This document shows, one piece after another, positions 1-5,903 of a stretch of 5,903 nucleotides of DNA. Origin of the DNA: Flavobacteriales bacterium (GTDB taxonomy: Bacteria; Bacteroidota; Bacteroidia; Flavobacteriales_E; Vicingaceae); NCBI GenBank assembly GCA_029262915.1, contig JAJCYN010000347.1, positions 1-5,903 of the forward strand. The letters run 5' to 3'. Position 1 is the first letter of the stretch; each line of letters begins with the position of its first letter. The notes under the pieces were generated by a model. That model saw only the letters and a list, made by a program, of their open reading frames with translations, had not been told where the DNA came from and ran no database searches. The translations under genes and the position numbers were made by a program.

Positions 1-1268
1 TAAATAATGTAAAAGTCCAAAAATCTAAATTCAAAGATGCAGCAAAAAATAACTTTACGACATTAGATTTTAACGAAGGAGAGAGATATCAATTAAATTT
101 AATTACGAGTTCTAAAGAAATATTAAATTCTATCGCTGAAAAAGCATTACGTTACGATCTCACAGTTCCGTTTGCACGTTATGTGGTGCAAAATCAAAAT
201 GACATTACCTTTCCTTTTAGAAGATTTCAAATCCAACCTGTTTGGAGAGCTGATAGGCCACAAAAAGGGAGGTACAGGGAATTTTACCAATGTGATGCTG
301 ATATCATTGGTTCTGATTCTTTATTGAATGAAGTAGATTTAGTTAAGATTATTGATGATGTTTTTACAGAATTGTTTCAAGGAAAATTAGATTATACTAT
401 ATCCATAAACAATAGAAAAATTCTACAGGGAATTGTTGAGGCTATTGGTGAAACAGATAAATTTGAGCAAATTGTTATTGCAATTGACAAATATGACAAA
501 ATTGGTGAGGATGGTGTAATGAATGAATTTGCATCTATTGAAATTAAAAAAGAAGATGCGTCCAATCTAAATAGATTGCTTTTTTCTCAACAACTTTTAG
601 ATATTTCTTCCAAATTCGACCTTAATAATTCAATTACGCACGGACAATCAATGCTGGATGTTTTATCTGATCAGTTAAAAGTTAGTCCTAACGGCCAAAA
701 AGGAATAAAAGAATTAGAAACCATATTTCAGAAATTAGAAACTCTTGGAATCAAAACAGCTAATATTAAATTTGATCCAACACTTGCTCGTGGCTTAGGT
801 TACTATACAGGGACTATTATAGAAGTGAAAGTAGATAATTTTCCCAGCATTTGCGGTGGAGGAAGGTACGATGATTTAACTGGTAAATTTGGGTTAAAAG
901 GTGTTTCTGGTGTTGGAATTTCTTTTGGTGCAGATCGGATTTATGATGTGCTACTAGACAACGATTTATACCCTGAATTTAAAGGAGATTCAACAGAAGT
1001 GTTGTTTATTAATTTTGGAGAAAAAGAACAAGATTATTGCTTGCCTTTACTGTTTCAACTAAGAGATGCTGGTATCAATTCAGAAATTTACCCAAGTGCC
1101 GCAAAAATGAAAAAACAAATGACTTTTGCTAACAACAAATGCATTAAGTATGTTGTTTTAGTTGGTAGTGATGAAATGGAATCGGGAAATCTCACCATTA
1201 AAAATATGGAATCAGGAGAACAAGAAAGCTTAACTATAAAAGAATTAGTATCTTTAATAAATAAATAA
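1..1268 (+). CDS. hisS: Histidyl-tRNA synthetase, 5'-truncated by window edge
   Basis: This class II aminoacyl-tRNA synthetase attaches histidine to tRNA-His in the cytoplasm, using ATP. The frame is open from base 3 to the TAA at 1266-1268 (421 codons visible). No stop precedes it, so the start and class II motif 1 lie left of the window, roughly 60-70 residues away judging by family length. Visible marks are LRYDLTVPFARYV (147-185); motif 2 around FRRFQIQPVWRADRP (216-260), continuing into REFYQCDAD; the HisRS-specific LARGLGYYTG with its catalytic Arg (783-812); CGGGRYDDL (near 853-879); and motif 3 GVGISFGADRIYDV (909-950). The anticodon-binding domain runs from about 993 to 1265. The GTG at 183 is internal to conserved sequence and is not a start. 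The stretch at 3-137, before the ALRYDLT motif, seems long and Lys/Asn-rich compared with HisRS proteins I remember. The next gene, hutH, starts 114 bases downstream on the same strand. Confidence 0.97.
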   Translation, partial: NNVKVQKSKFKDAAKNNFTTLDFNEGERYQLNLITSSKEILNSIAEKALRYDLTVPFARYVVQNQNDITFPFRRFQIQPVWRADRPQKGRYREFYQCDADIIGSDSLLNEVDLVKIIDDVFTELFQGKLDYTISINNRKILQGIVEAIGETDKFEQIVIAIDKYDKIGEDGVMNEFASIEIKKEDASNLNRLLFSQQLLDISSKFDLNNSITHGQSMLDVLSDQLKVSPNGQKGIKELETIFQKLETLGIKTANIKFDPTLARGLGYYTGTIIEVKVDNFPSICGGGRYDDLTGKFGLKGVSGVGISFGADRIYDVLLDNDLYPEFKGDSTEVLFINFGEKEQDYCLPLLFQLRDAGINSEIYPSAAKMKKQMTFANNKCIKYVVLVGSDEMESGNLTIKNMESGEQESLTIKELVSLINK

Positions 1269-1275
1269 CCGTCAT

Positions 1276-1300
1276 TGTGAATTAGTAGTCACATTTTTTT
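1276..1300 (+). terminator. Possible rho-independent terminator after hisS
   Basis: TGTGA (1276-1280) can pair with TCACA (1289-1293) over an 8-base loop, and seven T residues (1294-1300) follow directly. It starts eight bases after the hisS stop codon, which is the right place for a terminator. The stem is only five base pairs, so termination may be partial or the structure may be chance in AT-rich DNA. Confidence 0.35.
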
Positions 1301-1321
1301 GTCACGCTGAGCCTGTCGAAG
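1301..1321 (+). repeat. REP-like intergenic repeat (GCTGAGCCTGTCGAAG family)
   Basis: This 21-base stretch reads GTCAC then GCTGAGCCTGTCGAAG. From memory, this string and its complement (CTTCGACAGGCTCAGC) recur in intergenic regions of many Bacteroidetes, often as inverted pairs. Only one copy is present here. The sequence at 1270-1281 (CGTCATTGTGAA) resembles the start of a second common Bacteroidetes repeat, CGTCATTGCGAG, so the gap may hold remnants of two elements. The locally higher GC content contrasts with the AT-rich flanks. The function is unknown; I infer a REP/RAYT-type or similar dispersed element. Confidence 0.6.
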
Positions 1322-1382
1322 TATTATTCAAAAAAAGACAACTGATAAATTGATTCGTTCCTACAATGCTAAAACAACAAAT

Positions 1383-2897
1383 ATGGGAACGCATCAGATT
1401 AACAAGAACTGGTTAACATTAGAAATAATTGATGAAATTATTTCTAACAAAAAAAAAATCCAATTATCAGAAGAAGTAACCGATTTAGTAGTTAAGTGTA
1501 GAACTTACTTGGATCATAAAATGTCTGAAAATGATAAACCAATCTATGGTATAAACACTGGTTTTGGTGCCTTGTGCGATACAGAAATTCAAGCAGCAGA
1601 TTTAGAAAAATTACAACGCAACTTGGTAATGTCACATGCCTGTGGAATGGGAGAAGAAGTTCCTCAAGATGTGGTTAAATTAATGTTACTACTAAAAATT
1701 CAAGGTTTGAGTTATGGTCATTCAGGGATAGATGTAAAAACTCTTCAACGTTTAGTAGATTTTTACAATAATGGTATTTTTCCTGTAATTTACCAACAAG
1801 GTTCATTGGGTGCTTCTGGTGATTTAGCTCCTTTAGCTCATCTTTCTTTACCACTTTTAGGGTTGGGAGAAGTGAATTACCAAGGCAAGAAAATTTCTGG
1901 AGCAGACATCAATAAACAATTTGGTTGGGATGAAATTCATTTACAATCAAAAGAAGGACTAGCATTATTAAATGGCACACAGTTTATGAGTGCTTACGGA
2001 ATACATTCTTTATTGCGTGCTAAAAAATTAAGTACGTTAACCGATTTAATTGCTGCAGTGTCTATTGATGCATATGACGGAAGAATTTCTCCATTTAATG
2101 ATTTAGTACATAAAGTCAGACCTCATGATGGTCAATTCTTAACAGCCAGAAACATCAAAAAAGCATTAGCCGGAAGCGAAATAATTGAACAAGAAAAAGC
2201 TCATGTTCAGGATCCATATTCATTTAGATGTTCACCTCAAGTACACGGAGCAAGTAAAGACGCTATTACTCATGTACAAAGTGTTTTCGAAAAAGAAATT
2301 AATTCAGTTACAGATAATCCAACCATATTTCCTGATGAAGATGAGATCATCTCTGCTGGGAATTTTCACGGTCAACCTTTAGCAATCTCGTTAGATTATT
2401 TAGGAATAGCCATTGCGGAATTAGGTAGTATTTCGGAAAGAAGAACCTACAAATTAATTGGAGGAGAAAGAGGTTTGACAGCTTTTTTAGTTGCGAATCC
2501 TGGACTAAATAGTGGTTTTATGATAACTCAATATGCTGCAGCTTCTGTTGTAAGTCATAATAAACAAATGGCTGCTCCCTGTTCCGTAGATACAATTGAC
2601 TCATCTAATGGACAAGAAGATCACGTTAGTATGGGAGCAAATGCCGCAACCAAAGTTTTTCGAATGATTGATAACTTGGAAAAAATTATAAGCATTGAAA
2701 TACTAAATGCTGCACAAGGATTAGAGTTCAGAAAACCTTTAAAATCTTCTAAAATAATTACCGATTTTATTACTGAATATAGGACAATTATTCCATTTGT
2801 CGAAAATGATAGGGAAATGCATCCACTAATGGAAAAGAGCATTGCTTTTATAAAACAGTATTCTTCGAAACTATCTGTCAAAGATTTTTTATTCTAA
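1383..2897 (+). CDS. hutH: Histidine ammonia-lyase (histidase)
   Basis: This enzyme removes ammonia from L-histidine to give trans-urocanate, the first step of histidine breakdown, in the cytoplasm. The product is 504 aa, the normal family length. The Ala144-Ser145-Gly146 triad in GSLGASGDLAPLAHL forms the MIO electrophile. Other active-site residues line up with Pseudomonas HutH: Tyr55 in YGINTGFG, His85 in MSHACGMG, Asn197 in LLNGTQ, Tyr279 and Arg282 in DPYSFRCSPQVHG, Phe328 in GNFHGQP, and Glu412 in GQEDHVSMG. I chose the ATG at 1383 because it gives the usual N-terminus; an in-frame TTG at 1350 would add 11 unlikely residues. No Shine-Dalgarno sequence is visible, as is common in Bacteroidetes. 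The MIO family also includes tyrosine and phenylalanine ammonia-lyases, but the overall sequence reads as the flavobacterial histidase. No hutU, hutI or hutG gene is next to it in this window. Confidence 0.95.
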   Translation: MGTHQINKNWLTLEIIDEIISNKKKIQLSEEVTDLVVKCRTYLDHKMSENDKPIYGINTGFGALCDTEIQAADLEKLQRNLVMSHACGMGEEVPQDVVKLMLLLKIQGLSYGHSGIDVKTLQRLVDFYNNGIFPVIYQQGSLGASGDLAPLAHLSLPLLGLGEVNYQGKKISGADINKQFGWDEIHLQSKEGLALLNGTQFMSAYGIHSLLRAKKLSTLTDLIAAVSIDAYDGRISPFNDLVHKVRPHDGQFLTARNIKKALAGSEIIEQEKAHVQDPYSFRCSPQVHGASKDAITHVQSVFEKEINSVTDNPTIFPDEDEIISAGNFHGQPLAISLDYLGIAIAELGSISERRTYKLIGGERGLTAFLVANPGLNSGFMITQYAAASVVSHNKQMAAPCSVDTIDSSNGQEDHVSMGANAATKVFRMIDNLEKIISIEILNAAQGLEFRKPLKSSKIITDFITEYRTIIPFVENDREMHPLMEKSIAFIKQYSSKLSVKDFLF

Positions 2898-2934
2898 ATA
2901 GCTATAAATTAAGAATATAGCAATATCTTTTTTT
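2898..2934 (+). terminator. Rho-independent terminator after hutH
   Basis: GCTATA (2901-2906) pairs with TATAGC (2916-2921) over a nine-base loop. Two further base pairs (2898-2899 with 2923-2924) form beyond an A-A mismatch, and seven T residues follow at 2928-2934. The structure begins immediately after the hutH TAA. The stem is AT-rich and so not very stable, but the position and T-tract fit a terminator that separates hutH from the next gene. Confidence 0.55.
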
Positions 2935-2947
2935 CTCACATATTAAG

Positions 2948-3005
2948 CTAAAAAGGGAGCAACCTTTTAGTCCGTATTTACGTTTTACTATTGTCAATCA
3001 CAATA
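2948..3005 (+). promoter_or_regulatory. Two tandem hairpins, candidate structured leader of the peptidase gene
   Basis: The first hairpin pairs CTAAAA (2948-2953) and GG (2955-2956) with CCTTTTAG (2963-2970), with one bulged A at 2954 and a six-base GAGCAA loop. The second pairs TATTGT (2989-2994) with ACAATA (3000-3005) over a CAATC loop. Neither is followed by a T-tract, so they do not look like terminators in the + direction. They sit 70-130 bases upstream of the ATG at 3076. They could be part of the 5' untranslated region or chance folds in AT-rich DNA. No convincing Bacteroidetes promoter (TTTG plus TAnnTTTG) could be fixed upstream, so whether they are transcribed with the gene is unknown. 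Confidence 0.25.
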
Positions 3006-3075
3006 TTTTAACCGTTAGTCTAATTTATTTTAAAATTTTAGGCATAATGATTACCTTTAACAAAACAACTTTATC

Positions 3076-5903
3076 ATGAAAAACACCACATTTTCTTACC
3101 TTTTTTTAACCGTAACACTGCTGTTCTCATCTACTTTTTCTTATTCGCAATGTATGATGTCGCCCATCACACTAAATGAAAGAGTGAATAACTCCATTTT
3201 AGTAGTTGAAGGCAAGGTCATTTCCAAGAAATCGGCTTGGGACAACCAACACAGAAAAATTGAAACCTATAATACGATAGAAGTTTATAGAGTATTCAAA
3301 GGAAGTTTTACTGCTAATATAATTGAAGTCGTTACAGAAGGAGGGGTAGTTGGAACTGACATGTTAATCGTAACTCCTAGTCTGGAATTAAGTGTTGGCC
3401 ATATTGGAGTATTTACATTAACTACTGATGGAAATTCAACAAAATTAAGACCGTATGCTTCTACTCAAGGATTTATTAAATATGATGAAGTAACAGGGAA
3501 AGCAAAATCAGTGTTTGATTCTTATAATAGCTTATCCTCAGCATATAATGATATTAGAACAATCACAGGGCAAACTGAAATAGTATTAAAGCCATATAAT
3601 TCATTTAGTCAGCCAACAAACAAAGCGTTACCAGCTATTTCAGGATTTAGTCCTACTACGTCATCTGCTGGGACTTATACTTTATTAACCATTAACGGAT
3701 CTAATTTTGGGGGTACAGCCGGAAGCGTAGATTTTCCAAATGCTAATGATGGTGGAGCTACATTTATAACTGCGGATGCTTCGTTAATACAAAGTTGGAC
3801 AAATACACAAATTACCATTTATGTTCCTAAAGGAGCATCCACTGGAAACATAAGAGTTACAAATTCAACGGCTGAAACAGGCACCTCAGCAGCTACATTA
3901 ACCATTACTTATAATATTTCTGGACTTCACAGTACATTTCAACAAAATGCTGATTATACTGCTGATTTAGTAAACAGCAATGGAAGCGGAGGTTATACAT
4001 TTACCTTTAATGACAATTATTTTTTAAATACCGCTGCAGTAAATAGATATGATGAAGTTATTGAACAATGGAGATGTACATCAGGAATTAATTGGGGTTC
4101 TAATGGTCCCGCAACAACCACAATTTCATGTGAAAATAGTAGTGACGGAGTTAATGTTGTTACATTTGATAATAACTGTGGACTATCTGCTGGTATTTTA
4201 GGTACTGCCTATAGTTCGTATAGTGCTTGCGGAACTGGTGGAGTTGCTTATTGGAGAGTGACAGATTTAGATGTGAAATTTGACGCTGGTACAAACTGGA
4301 ATTTTACACTAAACGCACCAACAGGTGGTCAAACTGATTTCTATAGTGTAATGCTTCATGAAATGGGTCATGCCCATCAATTAGGGCATGTTCCTGTAAT
4401 TTCTGATGTAATGTACTGGTCTATCAGTTCAGGCACACAAAAAAGAACATTAAATGTAAATAATTCTAATGCTGCTAATTACGTAATGAGCAGAAACAAT
4501 GCAAATGAATTATCCCATAATGGCAGTACTGGAGGAAGTACAGTTGCTAATTCTTGCAGCACTGGACCTATGATTGCTAACTCCTGTAATGTGGCTCCAA
4601 CGGCAGATTTGAATGGTGACCAAACCAGCACTTGTAACGCAACCCTTAATGTTAACTTTACGGATGGGAGTTTAGGAAGCCCAACATCTTGGAGCTGGAA
4701 TTTTGGTGATGGTAATACAAGTACCGCTCAAAATCCATCTAATAATTATGCATCTGCTGGATCATATACCGTGACATTAACTGCTACCAATGCCTTTGGA
4801 AATGATGTAATGACCAAAATGAACTACATTACCGTTGGAGGAGGTTCTCCAACTGCGGGCTGTGTAGTTTCTAGTACTGGACTGGGGAATTTTGGAACAG
4901 GAATACAAAATTTTACTATGGAAAATATTAATAATACCACTCCAGATGCAAATGCAGAAGGTGGTTATATGGATTTTTCTTGTACACAAATTATATCAGG
5001 TATTGATAAGGGACAAACTTATAGTGTTTCAATAACCGTGGGAGGAACCAATCCTGAAAATGTTAAAGTTTATATTGATTATAATGATAATGGGACATTT
5101 GATGCAGGAGAAGAAGTATTTACTTCGGCAAGTGCTACTGGAGTTCATTCGGGTAACATTACCATTTCTAGTGGAACTGTTGTTACTGGAAAAGTAATAA
5201 GATTACGAGCTGTCTCTGATTTTAATGCGATTGGAGGAGGATGTAGTAATGTTGCTATTGGACAGCATGAAGACTACGGTATTTTAATTAACGCGTCTGC
5301 AGGTTCTGCTCCTGTGGCAGATTTTAGTGGAAATCCAATAGCTTTATGTGAAGGAAATACCGTTGCATTTACCGATTTAAGTACCAATACCCCTACTTCT
5401 TGGAGTTGGTCTTTTACAGGAGGAACGCCTAATTCGTCAACTTCGCAAAACCCAACAATTACATATAATACAGCAGGTACATATCAAGTAGTGTTAACTG
5501 CGACTAATGCGTTTGGCAGTGACATCAATACAAAAGTTGGTTATATAACAGTTAATCCACTATCTGGAAATGCTGGAACCATTACAGGATCTTCTTCAGA
5601 ATGTGAGAATGCAACTGGAGTAGCATATTCTATTGCAGCTGTGACAAATGCAACAAATTATGTTTGGTCTGCTCCTCCTGGAGCAACTATAGCGTCTGGT
5701 CAGGGTACAACTAATATTACGGTTAATTTTGGAACAACAAGTGGTAATGTAAGTGTTACACCTAGTACTTCCTGTGGTAATGGCGGAAGTTCCAGTACTC
5801 CTGTTACCATTAATGTTTGTGGTTCAGCTCCAGTTGCCAATTTTAGTGGAAATCCATTAGTTTTATGTGAAGGAAATACCGTTGCATTTACCGATTTAAG
5901 TAC
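3076..5903 (+). CDS. Secreted multidomain zinc metallopeptidase with PKD/GEVED modules, 3'-truncated by window edge
   Basis: The frame is open from the ATG at 3076 (first Met after the in-frame TAA at 3058) to the right edge, with 942 complete codons and no stop. I infer an exported protease that acts outside the cell on protein substrates; the target is unknown. Residues 1-24 are a signal peptide (hydrophobic core, then SYS before Gln25). Residues 26-175 form a beta-rich domain resembling NTR/TIMP modules, and about 185-279 an IPT/TIG-like domain. Residues 280-470 are the peptidase domain with HEMGHAHQLGH (428-438) and a Met-turn-like DVMYW (Met446); Cys334, 352, 368 and 385 could form disulfides. 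Then come PKD (507-587, WNFGDG), GEVED (596-739; DYNDNGTFDAGE at 668 and GQHEDYG at 729), PKD (745-826), PKD-like (828-914) and a new PKD from 918. A T9SS sorting tail is likely beyond the edge but is not seen. It stands apart from hutH, 178 bases away behind a probable terminator. Confidence 0.9.
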   Translation, partial: MKNTTFSYLFLTVTLLFSSTFSYSQCMMSPITLNERVNNSILVVEGKVISKKSAWDNQHRKIETYNTIEVYRVFKGSFTANIIEVVTEGGVVGTDMLIVTPSLELSVGHIGVFTLTTDGNSTKLRPYASTQGFIKYDEVTGKAKSVFDSYNSLSSAYNDIRTITGQTEIVLKPYNSFSQPTNKALPAISGFSPTTSSAGTYTLLTINGSNFGGTAGSVDFPNANDGGATFITADASLIQSWTNTQITIYVPKGASTGNIRVTNSTAETGTSAATLTITYNISGLHSTFQQNADYTADLVNSNGSGGYTFTFNDNYFLNTAAVNRYDEVIEQWRCTSGINWGSNGPATTTISCENSSDGVNVVTFDNNCGLSAGILGTAYSSYSACGTGGVAYWRVTDLDVKFDAGTNWNFTLNAPTGGQTDFYSVMLHEMGHAHQLGHVPVISDVMYWSISSGTQKRTLNVNNSNAANYVMSRNNANELSHNGSTGGSTVANSCSTGPMIANSCNVAPTADLNGDQTSTCNATLNVNFTDGSLGSPTSWSWNFGDGNTSTAQNPSNNYASAGSYTVTLTATNAFGNDVMTKMNYITVGGGSPTAGCVVSSTGLGNFGTGIQNFTMENINNTTPDANAEGGYMDFSCTQIISGIDKGQTYSVSITVGGTNPENVKVYIDYNDNGTFDAGEEVFTSASATGVHSGNITISSGTVVTGKVIRLRAVSDFNAIGGGCSNVAIGQHEDYGILINASAGSAPVADFSGNPIALCEGNTVAFTDLSTNTPTSWSWSFTGGTPNSSTSQNPTITYNTAGTYQVVLTATNAFGSDINTKVGYITVNPLSGNAGTITGSSSECENATGVAYSIAAVTNATNYVWSAPPGATIASGQGTTNITVNFGTTSGNVSVTPSTSCGNGGSSSTPVTINVCGSAPVANFSGNPLVLCEGNTVAFTDLS
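5302..5820 (+). repeat. PKD plus PKD-like module, first copy of a 519-base tandem unit
   Basis: This 173-codon unit encodes one PKD domain (residues 745-826, starting APVADFSGNP) and one PKD-like domain (828-914, with GTITGSSSECENATGVAYS). The same coding sequence starts again exactly 519 bases later. The first 83 bases (5302-5384) differ at about seven positions from 5821-5903. Such modules act as extracellular spacers or binding domains in Bacteroidetes surface proteins. Confidence 0.8.
5821..5903 (+). repeat. Second copy of the 519-base module, cut by window edge
   Basis: This stretch repeats 5302-5384 with about seven mismatches in 83 bases. The last 42 bases (5862-5903) are identical to 5343-5384, including synonymous positions. 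It encodes the start of a further PKD domain (APVANFSGNP, residue 918 onward). The total number of copies cannot be seen because the repeat runs off the window. Confidence 0.85.

Noticed and set aside
183..185. GTG as a possible start of hisS
   Set aside because: The frame is open upstream to the window edge and encodes conserved HisRS sequence (LRYDLTVPFARYV), so this codon is an internal Val.
1350..1352. TTG as an upstream start of hutH
   Set aside because: It would add 11 residues with no family resemblance; the ATG at 1383 gives the expected N-terminus and active-site numbering.
2185..2382. 65-codon reading frame on the + strand inside hutH
   Set aside because: It lies wholly within conserved hutH sequence in another frame, with no recognisable domain.
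2621..2881. 86-codon reading frame on the - strand opposite hutH
   Set aside because: It is the mirror of conserved hutH coding sequence and has no protein features of its own.
3052..3059. TACCTTTA as a Bacteroidetes -7 promoter element
   Set aside because: The final G is missing, no TTTG lies at the right distance upstream, and it would leave a leader of only about ten bases. TACGTTTT at 2979-2986 fails for the same lack of a -33 box.
3139..3153. Cys26 as a lipoprotein lipobox cysteine
   Set aside because: The preceding residues are Y-S-Q rather than a lipobox pattern with a small residue before Cys; an ordinary signal peptidase I site after Ser24 fits better.
4540..4590. Short repeated VANSCS / IANSCN peptides as a tandem repeat array
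   Set aside because: There are only two imperfect short copies in a linker between the peptidase and the first PKD domain; not enough to call an array.
4777..4989. 70-codon reading frame on the - strand opposite the peptidase gene
   Set aside because: It is antisense to the PKD/GEVED coding region, with no plausible start context or domain.

Overview
The window looks like chromosomal DNA of a flavobacterium-type member of the Bacteroidetes. The basis is AT-rich coding sequence with A/T-ending codons, translation starts without Shine-Dalgarno sequences, a HisRS and HutH that read like the flavobacterial versions, an intergenic GCTGAGCCTGTCGAAG-type repeat, and a secreted multidomain protein (PKD, GEVED and PKD-like modules) typical of gliding/T9SS-equipped Bacteroidetes. 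The genus cannot be named from this sequence alone.

Layout, all on the + strand. (1) Positions 1-1268 hold the C-terminal ~421 codons of hisS, histidyl-tRNA synthetase; its start lies left of the window. (2) Positions 1269-1382 hold a short hairpin plus T-tract (possible hisS terminator) and one copy of a REP-like intergenic repeat (1301-1321). (3) Positions 1383-2897 hold complete hutH, histidine ammonia-lyase, with all recognisable catalytic residues. (4) Positions 2898-3075 hold a probable hutH terminator followed by two small hairpins that may form a structured leader. (5) Positions 3076-5903 hold the first 942 codons of a large secreted protein that runs off the right edge. Its order is signal peptide, NTR/TIMP-like domain, IPT/TIG-like domain, metzincin-like zinc peptidase domain (HEMGHAHQLGH), PKD, GEVED, PKD, PKD-like, and the start of a further PKD.

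The first two genes both use histidine: HisRS charges it onto tRNA, and HutH deaminates it to urocanate. No other hut gene is visible, and the terminator-like hairpin between them argues against a tight operon. The third gene is a separate unit, a probable exported peptidase carrying adhesion-type modules.

The most interesting points are three. The N-terminal domain of the peptidase resembles tissue inhibitors of metalloproteases, which raises the possibility of a built-in inhibitor or prodomain. The zinc motif is unusual, with Gln where metzincins have Gly. A 173-residue PKD/PKD-like module is duplicated, with a 42-base identical tract running to the window edge. No phage, CRISPR, IS element, tRNA or rRNA was seen.
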